From positions 2,976,001 through 3,040,000 of the forward strand of contig OZ244842.1 of assembly GCA_965220835.1 (NCBI GenBank): 64,000 bases of DNA. The letters are read 5' to 3'. The stretch comes from Azophilus sp965220835 (GTDB lineage: Bacteria; Pseudomonadota; Gammaproteobacteria; Pseudomonadales; Azotimanducaceae). Of the stretch, positions 1 through 8,083 are shown piece after piece. The position numbers and the translations under genes were made by a program. Each line of letters starts with the position of its first letter. The first letter of the stretch is position 1. The notes beneath the pieces were generated by a model. It was not told where the DNA came from, made no database searches, and saw only the letters and a list, made by a program, of their open reading frames with translations.

Positions 1-1031
1 TCAAGCTCGGCACTGGGGTGATTTCGCTGCCTTACCACCATCCGTTCATGGTGGCCCAGCGCCTGGTGCAGCTCGATCATCAGTCCCGGGGACGGGTCAT
101 TTTCGGCTCCGGGCCGGGCGCCCTGCCGTCCGATGCGCACATGCTGGGCGTCGACCCGATGCTGCTGCGCGACCGTCAGGATGAAGCCATCGGGGTCATC
201 CGCCACCTGCTGGAGAGCGATGAGCGCATCACCCATGAGTCGGACTGGTTCACCCTTCGCGACGCCAAGCTGCAGTTGAAGCCGGCCCAGGAGCGCATGG
301 AGTTCGCGGTCGCCTCCTTGGTCAGCCCATCCGGGATGACGTTGGCCGGCAAGCATGAGGCGGGCGTGCTGTCCATCGGCTCGGTCTCCAAGGCCGGCAT
401 TCAGGCGCTGCCGCTGCAATGGAGCTTCGCCGAGGAGTCCGCCGCCAAGCACGGCAAGCAGGTGGACCGCCTCAACTGGCGCCTGGTGCTGAGCTGGCAC
501 ATTGCGGAAACCCGCCAAGCGGCGCGGGAGCAAGCCAGGGACGGGCTGTTTCGGCACAACAACGAGTACACCGTCGGGACCTTGGCCGCCGGCGAAGGCA
601 CCATCTACAAGACGCCGGACGAAGCCGTGGATGTGGCGGCGTTCAGCGACGACAGCGCCAACGTGATTGGCACCCCCGACGACCTGGTGGCGAAGATTCG
701 GGAGCTTGAGCAGATCTCCGGCGGCTTCGGCACAGTGATCGGCTTTGTTCACGATTGGGCCAACCGGGAAGACACCCTGCGCAGTTGGGACTTGGTGGCC
801 CGCTACGTCATTCCGGAAGTCAACGGCCTGTTGGACGGCTTTCGGGAGTCCAACGCCTACGTCATCGCCAACCGGGAAACCTGGAACCGTGCCTCCGCGG
901 CCATCATGAGCAAGATCAAGGCCAACAAGCGCGCCGCCCAAGCGCTCAAGGGGCCGCAAACCGGCATGGCCAAGTCGGCGCTGTCCGCCCATGCCGCGCC
1001 AGACATCGACAAGGCGAAGACGGGGAATTAA
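1..1031 (+). CDS. LLM-class flavin-dependent monooxygenase, 5' partial
   Basis: Luciferase-like (bacterial luciferase fold) F420/FMN-dependent oxidoreductase. The reading frame is already open at base 3 (KLGTG upstream of VISLPYHHP), and that segment is normally internal in this family, so the true start lies before the window. Visible are the YHHP substrate-pocket segment, the GSGPGALPSDA flavin-phosphate loop and a LRSWDLVARYVIPEVNG tail resembling limonene-monooxygenase-like members. The substrate cannot be told from sequence. It ends 14 bases before the ATP-grasp gene and may be cotranscribed with it. Confidence 0.85.
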   Translation, partial: KLGTGVISLPYHHPFMVAQRLVQLDHQSRGRVIFGSGPGALPSDAHMLGVDPMLLRDRQDEAIGVIRHLLESDERITHESDWFTLRDAKLQLKPAQERMEFAVASLVSPSGMTLAGKHEAGVLSIGSVSKAGIQALPLQWSFAEESAAKHGKQVDRLNWRLVLSWHIAETRQAAREQARDGLFRHNNEYTVGTLAAGEGTIYKTPDEAVDVAAFSDDSANVIGTPDDLVAKIRELEQISGGFGTVIGFVHDWANREDTLRSWDLVARYVIPEVNGLLDGFRESNAYVIANRETWNRASAAIMSKIKANKRAAQALKGPQTGMAKSALSAHAAPDIDKAKTGN

Positions 1032-1045
1032 GCGAAGCCACGGCA

Positions 1046-2515
1046 ATGTCCATCGACTGGAAGCAATATGATGCTGCCGGCCTGTGGGATGAGCTGGTCA
1101 CTCCCTCCGGCCGGGCCCGGCCGGGCGCCGGGCCGTTGCTAAGGGTGCTCTCGCGGCTAACTGACGAGGAGCTTTCCGAGCGGGCCGCCGCCGCCGAGCT
1201 GGCGATCCGCACCATGGGAATCACCTTCACGGTGTACGACAGCGACCAGCCCGGCGGCATCGACCGGGAGTGGCCCTTCGACATCGTGCCGCGCCTGATC
1301 CGCAAGCGTGAATGGGACGTCATCGCCCAAGGGCTGACCCAGCGAGTGCGGGCCTTGAACGCCTTCATTGACGACGTCTACCACCATCAACGCATCCTGC
1401 GCGATGGCGTGGTGCCCGCGCCCCACATTGAGAAATCCCGCGAGTTTCGGCCCCGTTGCGTGGGCATCGACCCGCCCCACGGCGTGTGGTGCCATGTTTG
1501 CGGCACCGACTTGGTGCGCGACCGGGATGGCGCCCTCTATGTGCTGGAGGACAACCTAAGGGTGCCTTCGGGCGTGTCCTACATGCTGGAGAACCGCGCC
1601 GTGATGAAGCGCGTCTTCCCGGAGCTGTTCCAGGACTACGCCATCCACCCGGTGGACGACTACCCGCAACGGCTGGCGGCCTGCCTGCGCTCCTTGGCGC
1701 CGGAGCGCAATGACGCCCCGCAGATTGCGGTGCTGACCCCCGGCATCTACAACGCCGCCTACTTCGAGCACGCCTATCTGGCCCAAGCCATGGGCGCCGA
1801 ACTGGTCGAAGGCGCCGACCTCCGAGTGGGCGCCGATGATTGCGTGTACATGAAGACCATCGCCGGCCGGGTGCGCGTGGACGTGATCTACCGGCGCATC
1901 GACGACTTGTTCCTGGACCCAAAGGCGTTCCGGGCCGATTCCGTGCTGGGCGTGCCGGGCCTCATGCGCGCCTGGCAGGCGGGCAACGTGGCGCTGGCCA
2001 ATGCACCTGGCTGCGGCGTGGCGGACGACAAGGTGATCTACACCTACGTGCCGGAAATGGTGCGCTACTACTTGGGCGAAGAGCCGCTGCTGGCCAACGT
2101 GCCCTCCTACCGTTGCGTGGAGAAGGCCGACCGGGACTACGTGCTCGACAACCTCGACAAGCTGGTGGTCAAGCCCGCCAACGAGTCCGGCGGCTACGGC
2201 ATGCTGATGGGCCCGAAGGCCAGCAAGCGCGAGCGCAACGCGTTCGCCCGCGCCGTGCGCGCCAATCCGCGCAACTACATGGCGCAGCCGATGCTCACCC
2301 TGTCCACAGCCCCCACCCTCGCCGGCGCGCCAGGCAGCGCCGACCGGATGCAGCCCCGCCATCTGGACCTGCGCCCGTTCATCCTTTCCGGAGCGGAAAC
2401 CTATGTGACCATGGGCGGCCTGACCCGGGTGGCCATGAAAAAGGGCTCCATGGTGGTGAACTCCTCCCAAGGCGGAGGCAGCAAAGACACTTGGATATTG
2501 GACCTGCCGCCATGA
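1046..2515 (+). CDS. Circularly permuted ATP-grasp protein
   Basis: 489 aa with the circularly permuted ATP-grasp type 2 fold (the former DUF404/DUF407 pair). The family is associated with peptide-like ligation. Recognisable segments are RVRALNAFIDDVYHHQRILRDG, the VLEDNLRVPSGVSYMLENR block, and the nucleotide-binding stretch around LVVKPANESGGYGMLMG. ATG 1046 was chosen because the family usually begins a few residues before this N-terminal WDE region; upstream in-frame sequence is a shadow of the monooxygenase gene. Its stop overlaps the next gene's start (ATGA), the usual pairing with an alpha-E protein. The transglutaminase-like partner often seen in such clusters is absent here. Confidence 0.9.
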   Translation: MSIDWKQYDAAGLWDELVTPSGRARPGAGPLLRVLSRLTDEELSERAAAAELAIRTMGITFTVYDSDQPGGIDREWPFDIVPRLIRKREWDVIAQGLTQRVRALNAFIDDVYHHQRILRDGVVPAPHIEKSREFRPRCVGIDPPHGVWCHVCGTDLVRDRDGALYVLEDNLRVPSGVSYMLENRAVMKRVFPELFQDYAIHPVDDYPQRLAACLRSLAPERNDAPQIAVLTPGIYNAAYFEHAYLAQAMGAELVEGADLRVGADDCVYMKTIAGRVRVDVIYRRIDDLFLDPKAFRADSVLGVPGLMRAWQAGNVALANAPGCGVADDKVIYTYVPEMVRYYLGEEPLLANVPSYRCVEKADRDYVLDNLDKLVVKPANESGGYGMLMGPKASKRERNAFARAVRANPRNYMAQPMLTLSTAPTLAGAPGSADRMQPRHLDLRPFILSGAETYVTMGGLTRVAMKKGSMVVNSSQGGGSKDTWILDLPP

Positions 2516-3459
2516 GCCACAGCGTGCTTTCCAGAGTCGCCGAACGCATCTACTGGCTGGGGCGCTACATGGAGCGAGCTGACAACACGGCCCGGCTGAT
2601 CAACGTCAATTCCAACATGCTCATGGACCTGCCCACGCGCCGCCCGCTGGGCTGGCGGCCGCTGATCGACATCACCGGTTCCGGGGCGCTGTTCGACGCC
2701 CTTTACAGCGAGGCCAGCGAGCGCAACGTGTGCCGCTTCCTCACCAGCGACCCGCGCCATCCCTCGGCCATCACCAGCGCCATTGCAGCCGCCCGGGAGA
2801 ACGCCCGCACCGTTCGGGAGACCATGCCCGGCCCCACTTTCGAGTTCGTGAACGACTTGCACCTGTTCGCCCGCTCAAGCCTTGGGCCGAACCTTTCCCG
2901 AGGCAAGCGCCAAGCCGCCCTCGAAGGCATCAACAGCCGCGTGCAGCGCTTGGAGGGCTTCCTGTCGCAGAACATGATGCACGACGCCCAATGGCAGCTG
3001 CTGCGCCTCGGCAACCGCATCGAGCGGGCCGACATGACCACCCGCATCATCGACGTGCGCTCGGCCGACCTGCTGCCGCCGGGCCACGACCTGGCCCCCT
3101 TCCAGGAAATTCAATGGCGCAGCGTGCTCGGCTCCCTGAACGCCCGCCAGTCCTACCAAGCCGTTGTCGGCGCGCCCATCAGCCGTTCCCTCGTGCTTGA
3201 GTTCCTGCTGCGCGAACCCGGGCTGCCGCGCTCCTTCGCCTACTGCCTGACCGCCATGGGCCGCCACATCCGCTCGCTGCCGCGCCACGAAGCCCCGCTG
3301 CGCGCCTGCGACCAAGCGGCCGAGTTTCTCGCCTCATCCGACTTGGGCGCCCTTGATGACGAATCCTTGCATCGGTTCCTTGACGAATGCCAAGTGCGCC
3401 TCGGCCAACTGCACGAGGCGATGACCAACGCATGGTTCCGCGTGCCGGACGCGGGCTAG
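2512..3459 (+). CDS. Alpha-E domain protein (DUF403)
   Basis: 315 aa, all-helical alpha-E family protein. The N-terminus (LSRVAERIYWLGRYMERADNTARLI) is the family signature, and GNRIERADMTTRIIDVRS is a second conserved helix. These proteins accompany circularly permuted ATP-grasp enzymes and are thought to act with them in making or transferring a peptide-like product; no reaction has been shown here. It is translationally coupled to the upstream gene through a 4-base overlap. Confidence 0.9.
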   Translation: MSHSVLSRVAERIYWLGRYMERADNTARLINVNSNMLMDLPTRRPLGWRPLIDITGSGALFDALYSEASERNVCRFLTSDPRHPSAITSAIAAARENARTVRETMPGPTFEFVNDLHLFARSSLGPNLSRGKRQAALEGINSRVQRLEGFLSQNMMHDAQWQLLRLGNRIERADMTTRIIDVRSADLLPPGHDLAPFQEIQWRSVLGSLNARQSYQAVVGAPISRSLVLEFLLREPGLPRSFAYCLTAMGRHIRSLPRHEAPLRACDQAAEFLASSDLGALDDESLHRFLDECQVRLGQLHEAMTNAWFRVPDAG

Positions 3460-3557
3460 TGTTAAGATTGGGCTTCCAAAGTTGCCCTCCATGCAGAGCA
3501 TCATGCACTGCGTGGATTAAGGCCGTTAGCACTTCAGTTATCTGCGTAGCTCGGACA

Positions 3558-5831
3558 GTGCCTAGGAAACTGCTCGCATTGGTTGGCTGCGGTCTGTGCG
3601 CGGTTATAGTCGGCGGCTGTGCCGAACAACCTGACGTCATGCCCAACTCGAATTCGTTGCCGCCGCCTCCCAAGGCGGAAACGCGCCCCCACGCCTACAC
3701 CCACCATGGCATCACGGTGGAGGATCCCTTTCAATGGCTGAAGGACGCAAGCTACCCCACCGTGGACGATGCCGACGTGCTGGCCTACCTCGAGGCGGAG
3801 AACCGCTACTTCGAGGCGGCAATGGCGCCGCACGCGGCTCTGGTGGACAGCCTGTTCGAGGAGATCAAGGCCCGCCAGCAGCCGGACGAGGCCAGCGTGC
3901 CCGTGCGCGAAGGGGCTTGGTTCTACCAGTGGCGCTATGAGCAGGACGGGCAGTACCGCATCTGGTCTCGCTGGCCGGCTGATGCCCAAAACGCCCGGAT
4001 TGGGCCTGCCGCTGCAGGAGCAACTGCGCCTGCGGACGTAGCCACCACTGCAGGAGCAGCGGCCGCCGTGGAAGCGGCCACCGATGGGGGCGCAGCGGTG
4101 GCCGCTGCCAATGTCCAGACAATTCTTGACGAGCCCGCGTTGGCGGAAGGTTTGGCGTATTTCCGCCTTGGGGCTTTGGCGGTCAGCAACGGCGGCCAAC
4201 TGATGGCCTACAGCACGGACACCAGCGGCGCGGAGCGCTTTCGCTTGGTGGTCAAGGATCTCCGCAGCGGTGAACTGCTTGAGGATGCCATTGAGGAAAC
4301 CATCGGCTCCCCGGTGTGGGCGGCGGACGACTCGGCCTTTCTCTACACGGTGGTTGACGAGAACTGGCGCCCCTACCAAGTGCGGCGCCATCGGCTGGGC
4401 GAGCCGGCCGCCAAGGACGCCATCGTTTACGAAGAGCCCGATCCAGGCTTTTTCGTCGGCATTTCAGCATCGGCATCCAAGCAGCACGTCATCATCCACA
4501 CCGCCGACCACGTGACCTCGGAAGTGTACCTGGTTCCCGCCCAAGACTTGGATGCCAAGCCCCGCCTGGTCGCCCCGCGCCGGCCCGGCCATGAGTACGC
4601 CGTGGATCACCAGGGCGACCGCTTCATCATCCGCACCAACGACCGGCACCGCAACACGCGCCTCGCCACCGCCGCAGGGGACGATTTGTCCGAGGACGCG
4701 TGGACGTCCTTGCTGGAGGGCACCGACGCCCTCTACATTCGCGGCTTTGAGCCGTTCGCGGACTTTATCGCCGTGCAGGAGCGCGTGGGTGGCCTTGACC
4801 AAATCCGCCTGATCGACCGCGCCGGCCAAAGCACCCACATCGACTTCCCGGAAGCCGCTTACGCGGTGAGCTTAGGCAGCAACCCGGAGTATCAAACCCG
4901 CACCCTGCGGCTGAACTACACCTCGATGGTGTCCCCCGATACGGTCTACGACTACCATCTGGACAGCGGCGAACTGGAGACGCGCAAGGTTCGGGAGATT
5001 CCCAGCGGCTACGATGCCGGCCTCTACGTCACGGAGCGGCTTAACGCCCCAGCCCGGGACGGCGCCCAGGTTCCGGTCTCCATCGTGCGGCGCAAGAACG
5101 CGCCGACGGACGGCAGCGCTCCGCTTTACCTATATGCCTACGGCGCCTACGGCTACGCCATCCCGCCCTCGTTCTCCGCGTCCCGTCTGTCTCTGCTGGA
5201 CCGCGGCTTCATCGCCGCCATAGCCCACATCCGGGGCGGCGACGACCTGGGCTACCACTGGTACGAGGCGGGCAAGCTCAAGCACCGGACCAACACCTTC
5301 AACGACTTCGTTGACGTGGCTCAGCACCTGATCGACACCGGCCACGCCAAGGCCGGCCGCATCGCCATTGCCGGCGGCAGCGCCGGTGGCACGCTCATGG
5401 GCGCCGTGGTCAACCAAGCCCCGCACCTCTGGGGCGCGGTGGCTGCCCACGTGCCCTTCGTGGACGTGCTCAACACCATGCTGGACGACAGCCTGCCGCT
5501 GACCCCCATCGAGTGGCCGGAGTGGGGCAACCCCATTGAGGACGCCGAGGCGTTCCGCCTGATCCGCTCCTACTCCCCCTATGACCAACTCAAGCCCGGC
5601 GCCTACCCGCCCATGCTGGTCACCGCCGGGCTGAACGACCCGCGGGTGACCTACTGGGAGCCCGCCAAGTACGTCGCCAAGCTGCGCACCCTGAAAGCCG
5701 ACGACAACCTGCTGCTGCTCAAGACCAACATGGGCGCCGGTCACGGCGGCAAGTCCGGGCGCTTCGACTCGCTGCGCGAAGTGGCGGAGGAGTACGCCTT
5801 CATCCTGGCGGCTATGGAGTTGGTGGAATAG
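3558..5831 (+). CDS. Oligopeptidase B-like S9 serine peptidase, lipoprotein
   Basis: About 757 aa from GTG 3558, chosen because it places a signal peptide (RKLLALVGCGLCAVIVGGC) with a lipobox ending VGGC directly at the N-terminus; the frame is open further upstream. The family has a beta-propeller followed by an alpha/beta-hydrolase domain. The catalytic triad is visible as Ser608 in GGSAGG, Asp694 in LNDPRVTYWEP and His729 in GHGGKSG, so it should be active against short peptides after basic residues. Residues about 145-184 are an Ala-rich low-complexity insertion in the propeller. A lipid-anchored, periplasmic location is an inference from the lipobox; classical PtrB is cytoplasmic. Confidence 0.85.
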   Translation: MPRKLLALVGCGLCAVIVGGCAEQPDVMPNSNSLPPPPKAETRPHAYTHHGITVEDPFQWLKDASYPTVDDADVLAYLEAENRYFEAAMAPHAALVDSLFEEIKARQQPDEASVPVREGAWFYQWRYEQDGQYRIWSRWPADAQNARIGPAAAGATAPADVATTAGAAAAVEAATDGGAAVAAANVQTILDEPALAEGLAYFRLGALAVSNGGQLMAYSTDTSGAERFRLVVKDLRSGELLEDAIEETIGSPVWAADDSAFLYTVVDENWRPYQVRRHRLGEPAAKDAIVYEEPDPGFFVGISASASKQHVIIHTADHVTSEVYLVPAQDLDAKPRLVAPRRPGHEYAVDHQGDRFIIRTNDRHRNTRLATAAGDDLSEDAWTSLLEGTDALYIRGFEPFADFIAVQERVGGLDQIRLIDRAGQSTHIDFPEAAYAVSLGSNPEYQTRTLRLNYTSMVSPDTVYDYHLDSGELETRKVREIPSGYDAGLYVTERLNAPARDGAQVPVSIVRRKNAPTDGSAPLYLYAYGAYGYAIPPSFSASRLSLLDRGFIAAIAHIRGGDDLGYHWYEAGKLKHRTNTFNDFVDVAQHLIDTGHAKAGRIAIAGGSAGGTLMGAVVNQAPHLWGAVAAHVPFVDVLNTMLDDSLPLTPIEWPEWGNPIEDAEAFRLIRSYSPYDQLKPGAYPPMLVTAGLNDPRVTYWEPAKYVAKLRTLKADDNLLLLKTNMGAGHGGKSGRFDSLREVAEEYAFILAAMELVE

Positions 5832-5932
5832 GGGGTCCGCGCCATGTCGGCCGCGGCCCTCCCGCTTGTAGTCGCGCTCGTTGTAACCTCGCAGGGCACT
5901 CGGGCATGGTAAGTGACCGTTCCCATAGTCAA

Positions 5933-6295
5933 TTAAACCGTTCTATCTATCGACTGGCGGTCGGCTTCCAGCGCCTGACGGAGTGCATTCACTACAACCG
6001 CATTCAGACTGACTCCATTGCGCTTGGCATAGAGCGCAGCGCGTTTGTGCAGTTCGCGGCCTGGGCGCACGTTAAAGCTCCCCTTGAGGGGGATATCCGG
6101 GTTACGCCCTTCTTCCCGGCAAAACTGCAGGTAATCATCCACTGATTCTTGAAAGGCAATCTTCAGACCCGTCACGTCCTGAGCCTCATAGGTAACAAGA
6201 TCGCGAATGAACTCCAGCCTACCATGGAGGACATCGTCCTCTTTGCTGTAGTGGACGGAACCAACATAGCCTCGGTGTTCCAGCAAATCGCTCAT
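5933..6295 (-). CDS. hicB: HicB family antitoxin
   Basis: 120 aa. The N-terminal half (GYVGSVHYSKEDDVLHGRL, then FQESVDDYLQFCREEG) is the degraded RNase H-like HicB fold that binds HicA. The C-terminal half (GSFNVRPGRELHKRAALYAKRNGVSLNAVVVNALRQAL) is a ribbon-helix-helix DNA-binding domain. The start at 6295 overlaps the hicA stop by four bases, so translation is coupled. The DNA-binding half should act on the palindrome upstream of hicA. Confidence 0.9.
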   Translation of the reverse strand: MSDLLEHRGYVGSVHYSKEDDVLHGRLEFIRDLVTYEAQDVTGLKIAFQESVDDYLQFCREEGRNPDIPLKGSFNVRPGRELHKRAALYAKRNGVSLNAVVVNALRQALEADRQSIDRTV

Positions 6296-6537
6296 ATTAG
6301 GTTTTCCTCGATCAAGCAACGACGCACTTCGTTTAGCACATATGGCTTAACGATGCTGGCTGGATGGGGCCTATGCAACAAGATAACGGGCCCTTCCGGA
6401 TGGGAAAACCGGCGGCGGGAACCCGCCCCCTTGGCTTCCTTGAACCCCGCGCCGTGAAGCAGGCGCACCAACTCGTCCCAAGTGAAGTCCTTTGGGTGAT
6501 TGAGAAAGCGCGCAATCAACTTCTCGCGGCGTCCCAT
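6292..6537 (-). CDS. hicA: HicA family mRNA interferase toxin
   Basis: 81 aa from ATG 6537; a TTG at 6552 is the alternative. The dsRBD-like HicA fold is visible in FTWDELVRLLHGAGFKEAKGAGSRRRFSHPEG and LLHRPHPASIVKPYVLNEVRRCL. The usual catalytic His in the GSH motif is Arg here (GSRRRF), as in the HicA subfamily with an LHRPHP strand, so activity is likely but not assured. It is first in the operon, with hicB overlapping its stop. Confidence 0.88.
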   Translation of the reverse strand: MGRREKLIARFLNHPKDFTWDELVRLLHGAGFKEAKGAGSRRRFSHPEGPVILLHRPHPASIVKPYVLNEVRRCLIEENLI

Positions 6538-6569
6538 GCGGGTTCCGTCCAACAGGCGTCAAGTCCTGC

Positions 6570-6597
6570 AGTATAGGCTGCGCCCTGACGGAAGCAA
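6570..6597 (-). promoter_or_regulatory. Candidate sigma-70 promoter of hicAB
   Basis: Read on the minus strand: TTGCTT at 6597-6592, a 16-base spacer, then TATACT at 6575-6570. The hicA ATG follows about 33 bases later. The -35 hexamer overlaps the palindrome at 6594-6611. Confidence 0.5.
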
Positions 6598-6611
6598 CTA
6601 AATTTAGTTGC
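6594..6611. promoter_or_regulatory. Perfect 18-bp palindrome, candidate HicB operator
   Basis: GCAACTAAATTTAGTTGC is a perfect inverted repeat. It overlaps the proposed -35 box of hicAB, the position expected for autorepression by the ribbon-helix-helix half of HicB. Confidence 0.55.
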
Positions 6612-6816
6612 ATTGCTTCGATCCTCCCAGCCGCAGTTGCCAAGCAACCTAGAGCGCAGGCAGGTTGCCAAAGCCCGAGTCGCAAGATAAGGACTAGCCG
6701 ATTTCTGCGTCGCCGAATTGGCCAACGAGAGTGAATTCGGGTTGCATCTGCCAGATCGACAAACCACAATATGTTCCGTTCCGAAGAACAAAAAACCCAA
6801 CATATAGGTACTGGGG
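6612..6816. other. Intergenic region without recognised gene
   Basis: Lies between the hicAB promoter and the M78-like remnant. Short reading frames cross it on the minus strand, but none has a family-like sequence or a ribosome binding site. I see nothing I can name. Confidence 0.4.
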
Positions 6817-7089
6817 ATGATCCGCCAACAGAGAAGGGACGGGATTGAAAAGCAGGCTCGACACCTCCGACGGCGGGTTTGGGAAGCGCACTTGGCCGAG
6901 CGAGCAGAAACTCCGCAAGACCACTATGAGTTAGTGGAGCCCCAGCTAGCAGCGCAGGTGCTTGCCCGCTCTCTCGCCGTAGCGACCAGTTTCGGTGGTG
7001 AGCACTTTGACTCGCTGGCCAAGCGGTTCAGAGTTTCCGCTTCAGCCATGGCGCTCCGGCTAACTGAAGTCGGCGTGGTCGTTCGATAG
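6817..7089 (+). pseudogene. Probable internally deleted ImmA/IrrE (M78) peptidase remnant
   Basis: A 90-codon frame. Its first part (QARHLRRRVWEAHLAERAETPQDHYELVEPQLAAQVL) resembles the N-terminus of M78-family metallopeptidases. Its end (FDSLAKRFRVSASAMALRLTEVGVV) resembles their C-terminal helix. The region between, where the catalytic HExxH should lie, is missing. I read it as an in-frame internal deletion; a small functional protein is possible. It sits beside hicAB, a typical setting for such mobile regulatory genes. Family assignment rests on remembered motifs and is moderate. Confidence 0.4.
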
Positions 7090-7211
7090 CAATCTCACCT
7101 CACTCGATTTGCTCGCCGCTGGATGCATGGCAGTAGATTCCGCCAAAGACCAGTTCGCTCGCCCCCTACAACTCTTTGGTCTGATGTCTTAGCCCAATTG
7201 CCATGAAGGTA

Positions 7212-8078
7212 TCAGGCGTTTCGTTCAAGGTGCCCGACCAGTTCCACCTCAAAGGCTCCGGGCGCCTCATCGGTTACGAAGTGGCCGACGTCCGGCAGCT
7301 CGATGAATCTGTATGTGGCGTCCACCCAATCGTGGGTGCCTTCGGCGGCCATGCGGCCTACGGCTTGGTCGGCGTTGCCCCAGAGGTAAAGGGTTGGCAC
7401 GGTCACTGCGGGCACGTCGCGCCACTGGATTTGGGATTGGCCGAGCGCACGATACCAATTCAGCGCTGCGTCCAGGGCCTCCCGGTGCCCTAGGGTGGCC
7501 AAGTAGGCTCTGGCATCCGCGTCGGGCACGCCATTGCCCTTGAAGATGGCGCGCAACTTTGCCGCATCGTCGGCGAGCAGTTCGTCGGTGGCTTCGGCTC
7601 TCTGGAAGGACCTGTGGTGGCTGGAACGCCCGGACTGGCGCCGGTCCTCTTTCATGGCTTGTGCAAAGGCTTGAGGATGGGGCCGGGAGATGACGGCCAG
7701 CGTTCGCACCCGATGCGGATGCAACGCGGCCACCACCCAAGCCAGATGCCCGCCCCAATCGTGGCCGACCAAGTGAAAGTGCTCGCAACCCAAGGCATCG
7801 GCGATGGCCAGCACATCGCTCGCTAGGGTTTCCACCCGATAACTGTCGATGCCGCTCGGGCGGGCGTCCGCGGAGTAGCCGCGCTGGTCCGGTGCGCAGA
7901 CGCGGTAGCCGCGTTCCGCAAGTGCCGGCAGTTCGCGCCGCCAGGTGTGCTTGGTCTGCGGGTAGCCGTGCAGAAACAGCACCAATTCACCGTCCGCCGG
8001 GCCGGCCAGATCAGCCGTGAAGGTCAAGCCATTGGCGGCTATGGGCTGGCTTTGAAGTATGAAGGACTCTGTCGTCAC
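7212..8078 (-). CDS. Alpha/beta hydrolase, epoxide hydrolase-like
   Basis: 288 aa. Start GTG 8078 was chosen because GGAGG lies 9 bases upstream; a GTG at 8108 inside the preceding gene is the alternative. Motifs: HGYPQ oxyanion-hole loop, the nucleophile elbow GHDWGG with Asp as nucleophile as in epoxide hydrolases and haloalkane dehalogenases, and a C-terminal DVGHFVTDE histidine. It follows the TPR gene by 5 bases, so it may be last in that operon. The substrate is unknown. Confidence 0.85.
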   Translation of the reverse strand: MTTESFILQSQPIAANGLTFTADLAGPADGELVLFLHGYPQTKHTWRRELPALAERGYRVCAPDQRGYSADARPSGIDSYRVETLASDVLAIADALGCEHFHLVGHDWGGHLAWVVAALHPHRVRTLAVISRPHPQAFAQAMKEDRRQSGRSSHHRSFQRAEATDELLADDAAKLRAIFKGNGVPDADARAYLATLGHREALDAALNWYRALGQSQIQWRDVPAVTVPTLYLWGNADQAVGRMAAEGTHDWVDATYRFIELPDVGHFVTDEAPGAFEVELVGHLERNA

Positions 8079-8083
8079 AGCGG

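Noticed and set aside
6516..6803. 95-codon minus-strand frame upstream of hicA
   Set aside because: It runs through the hicAB promoter and operator, has odd composition and no family signal.
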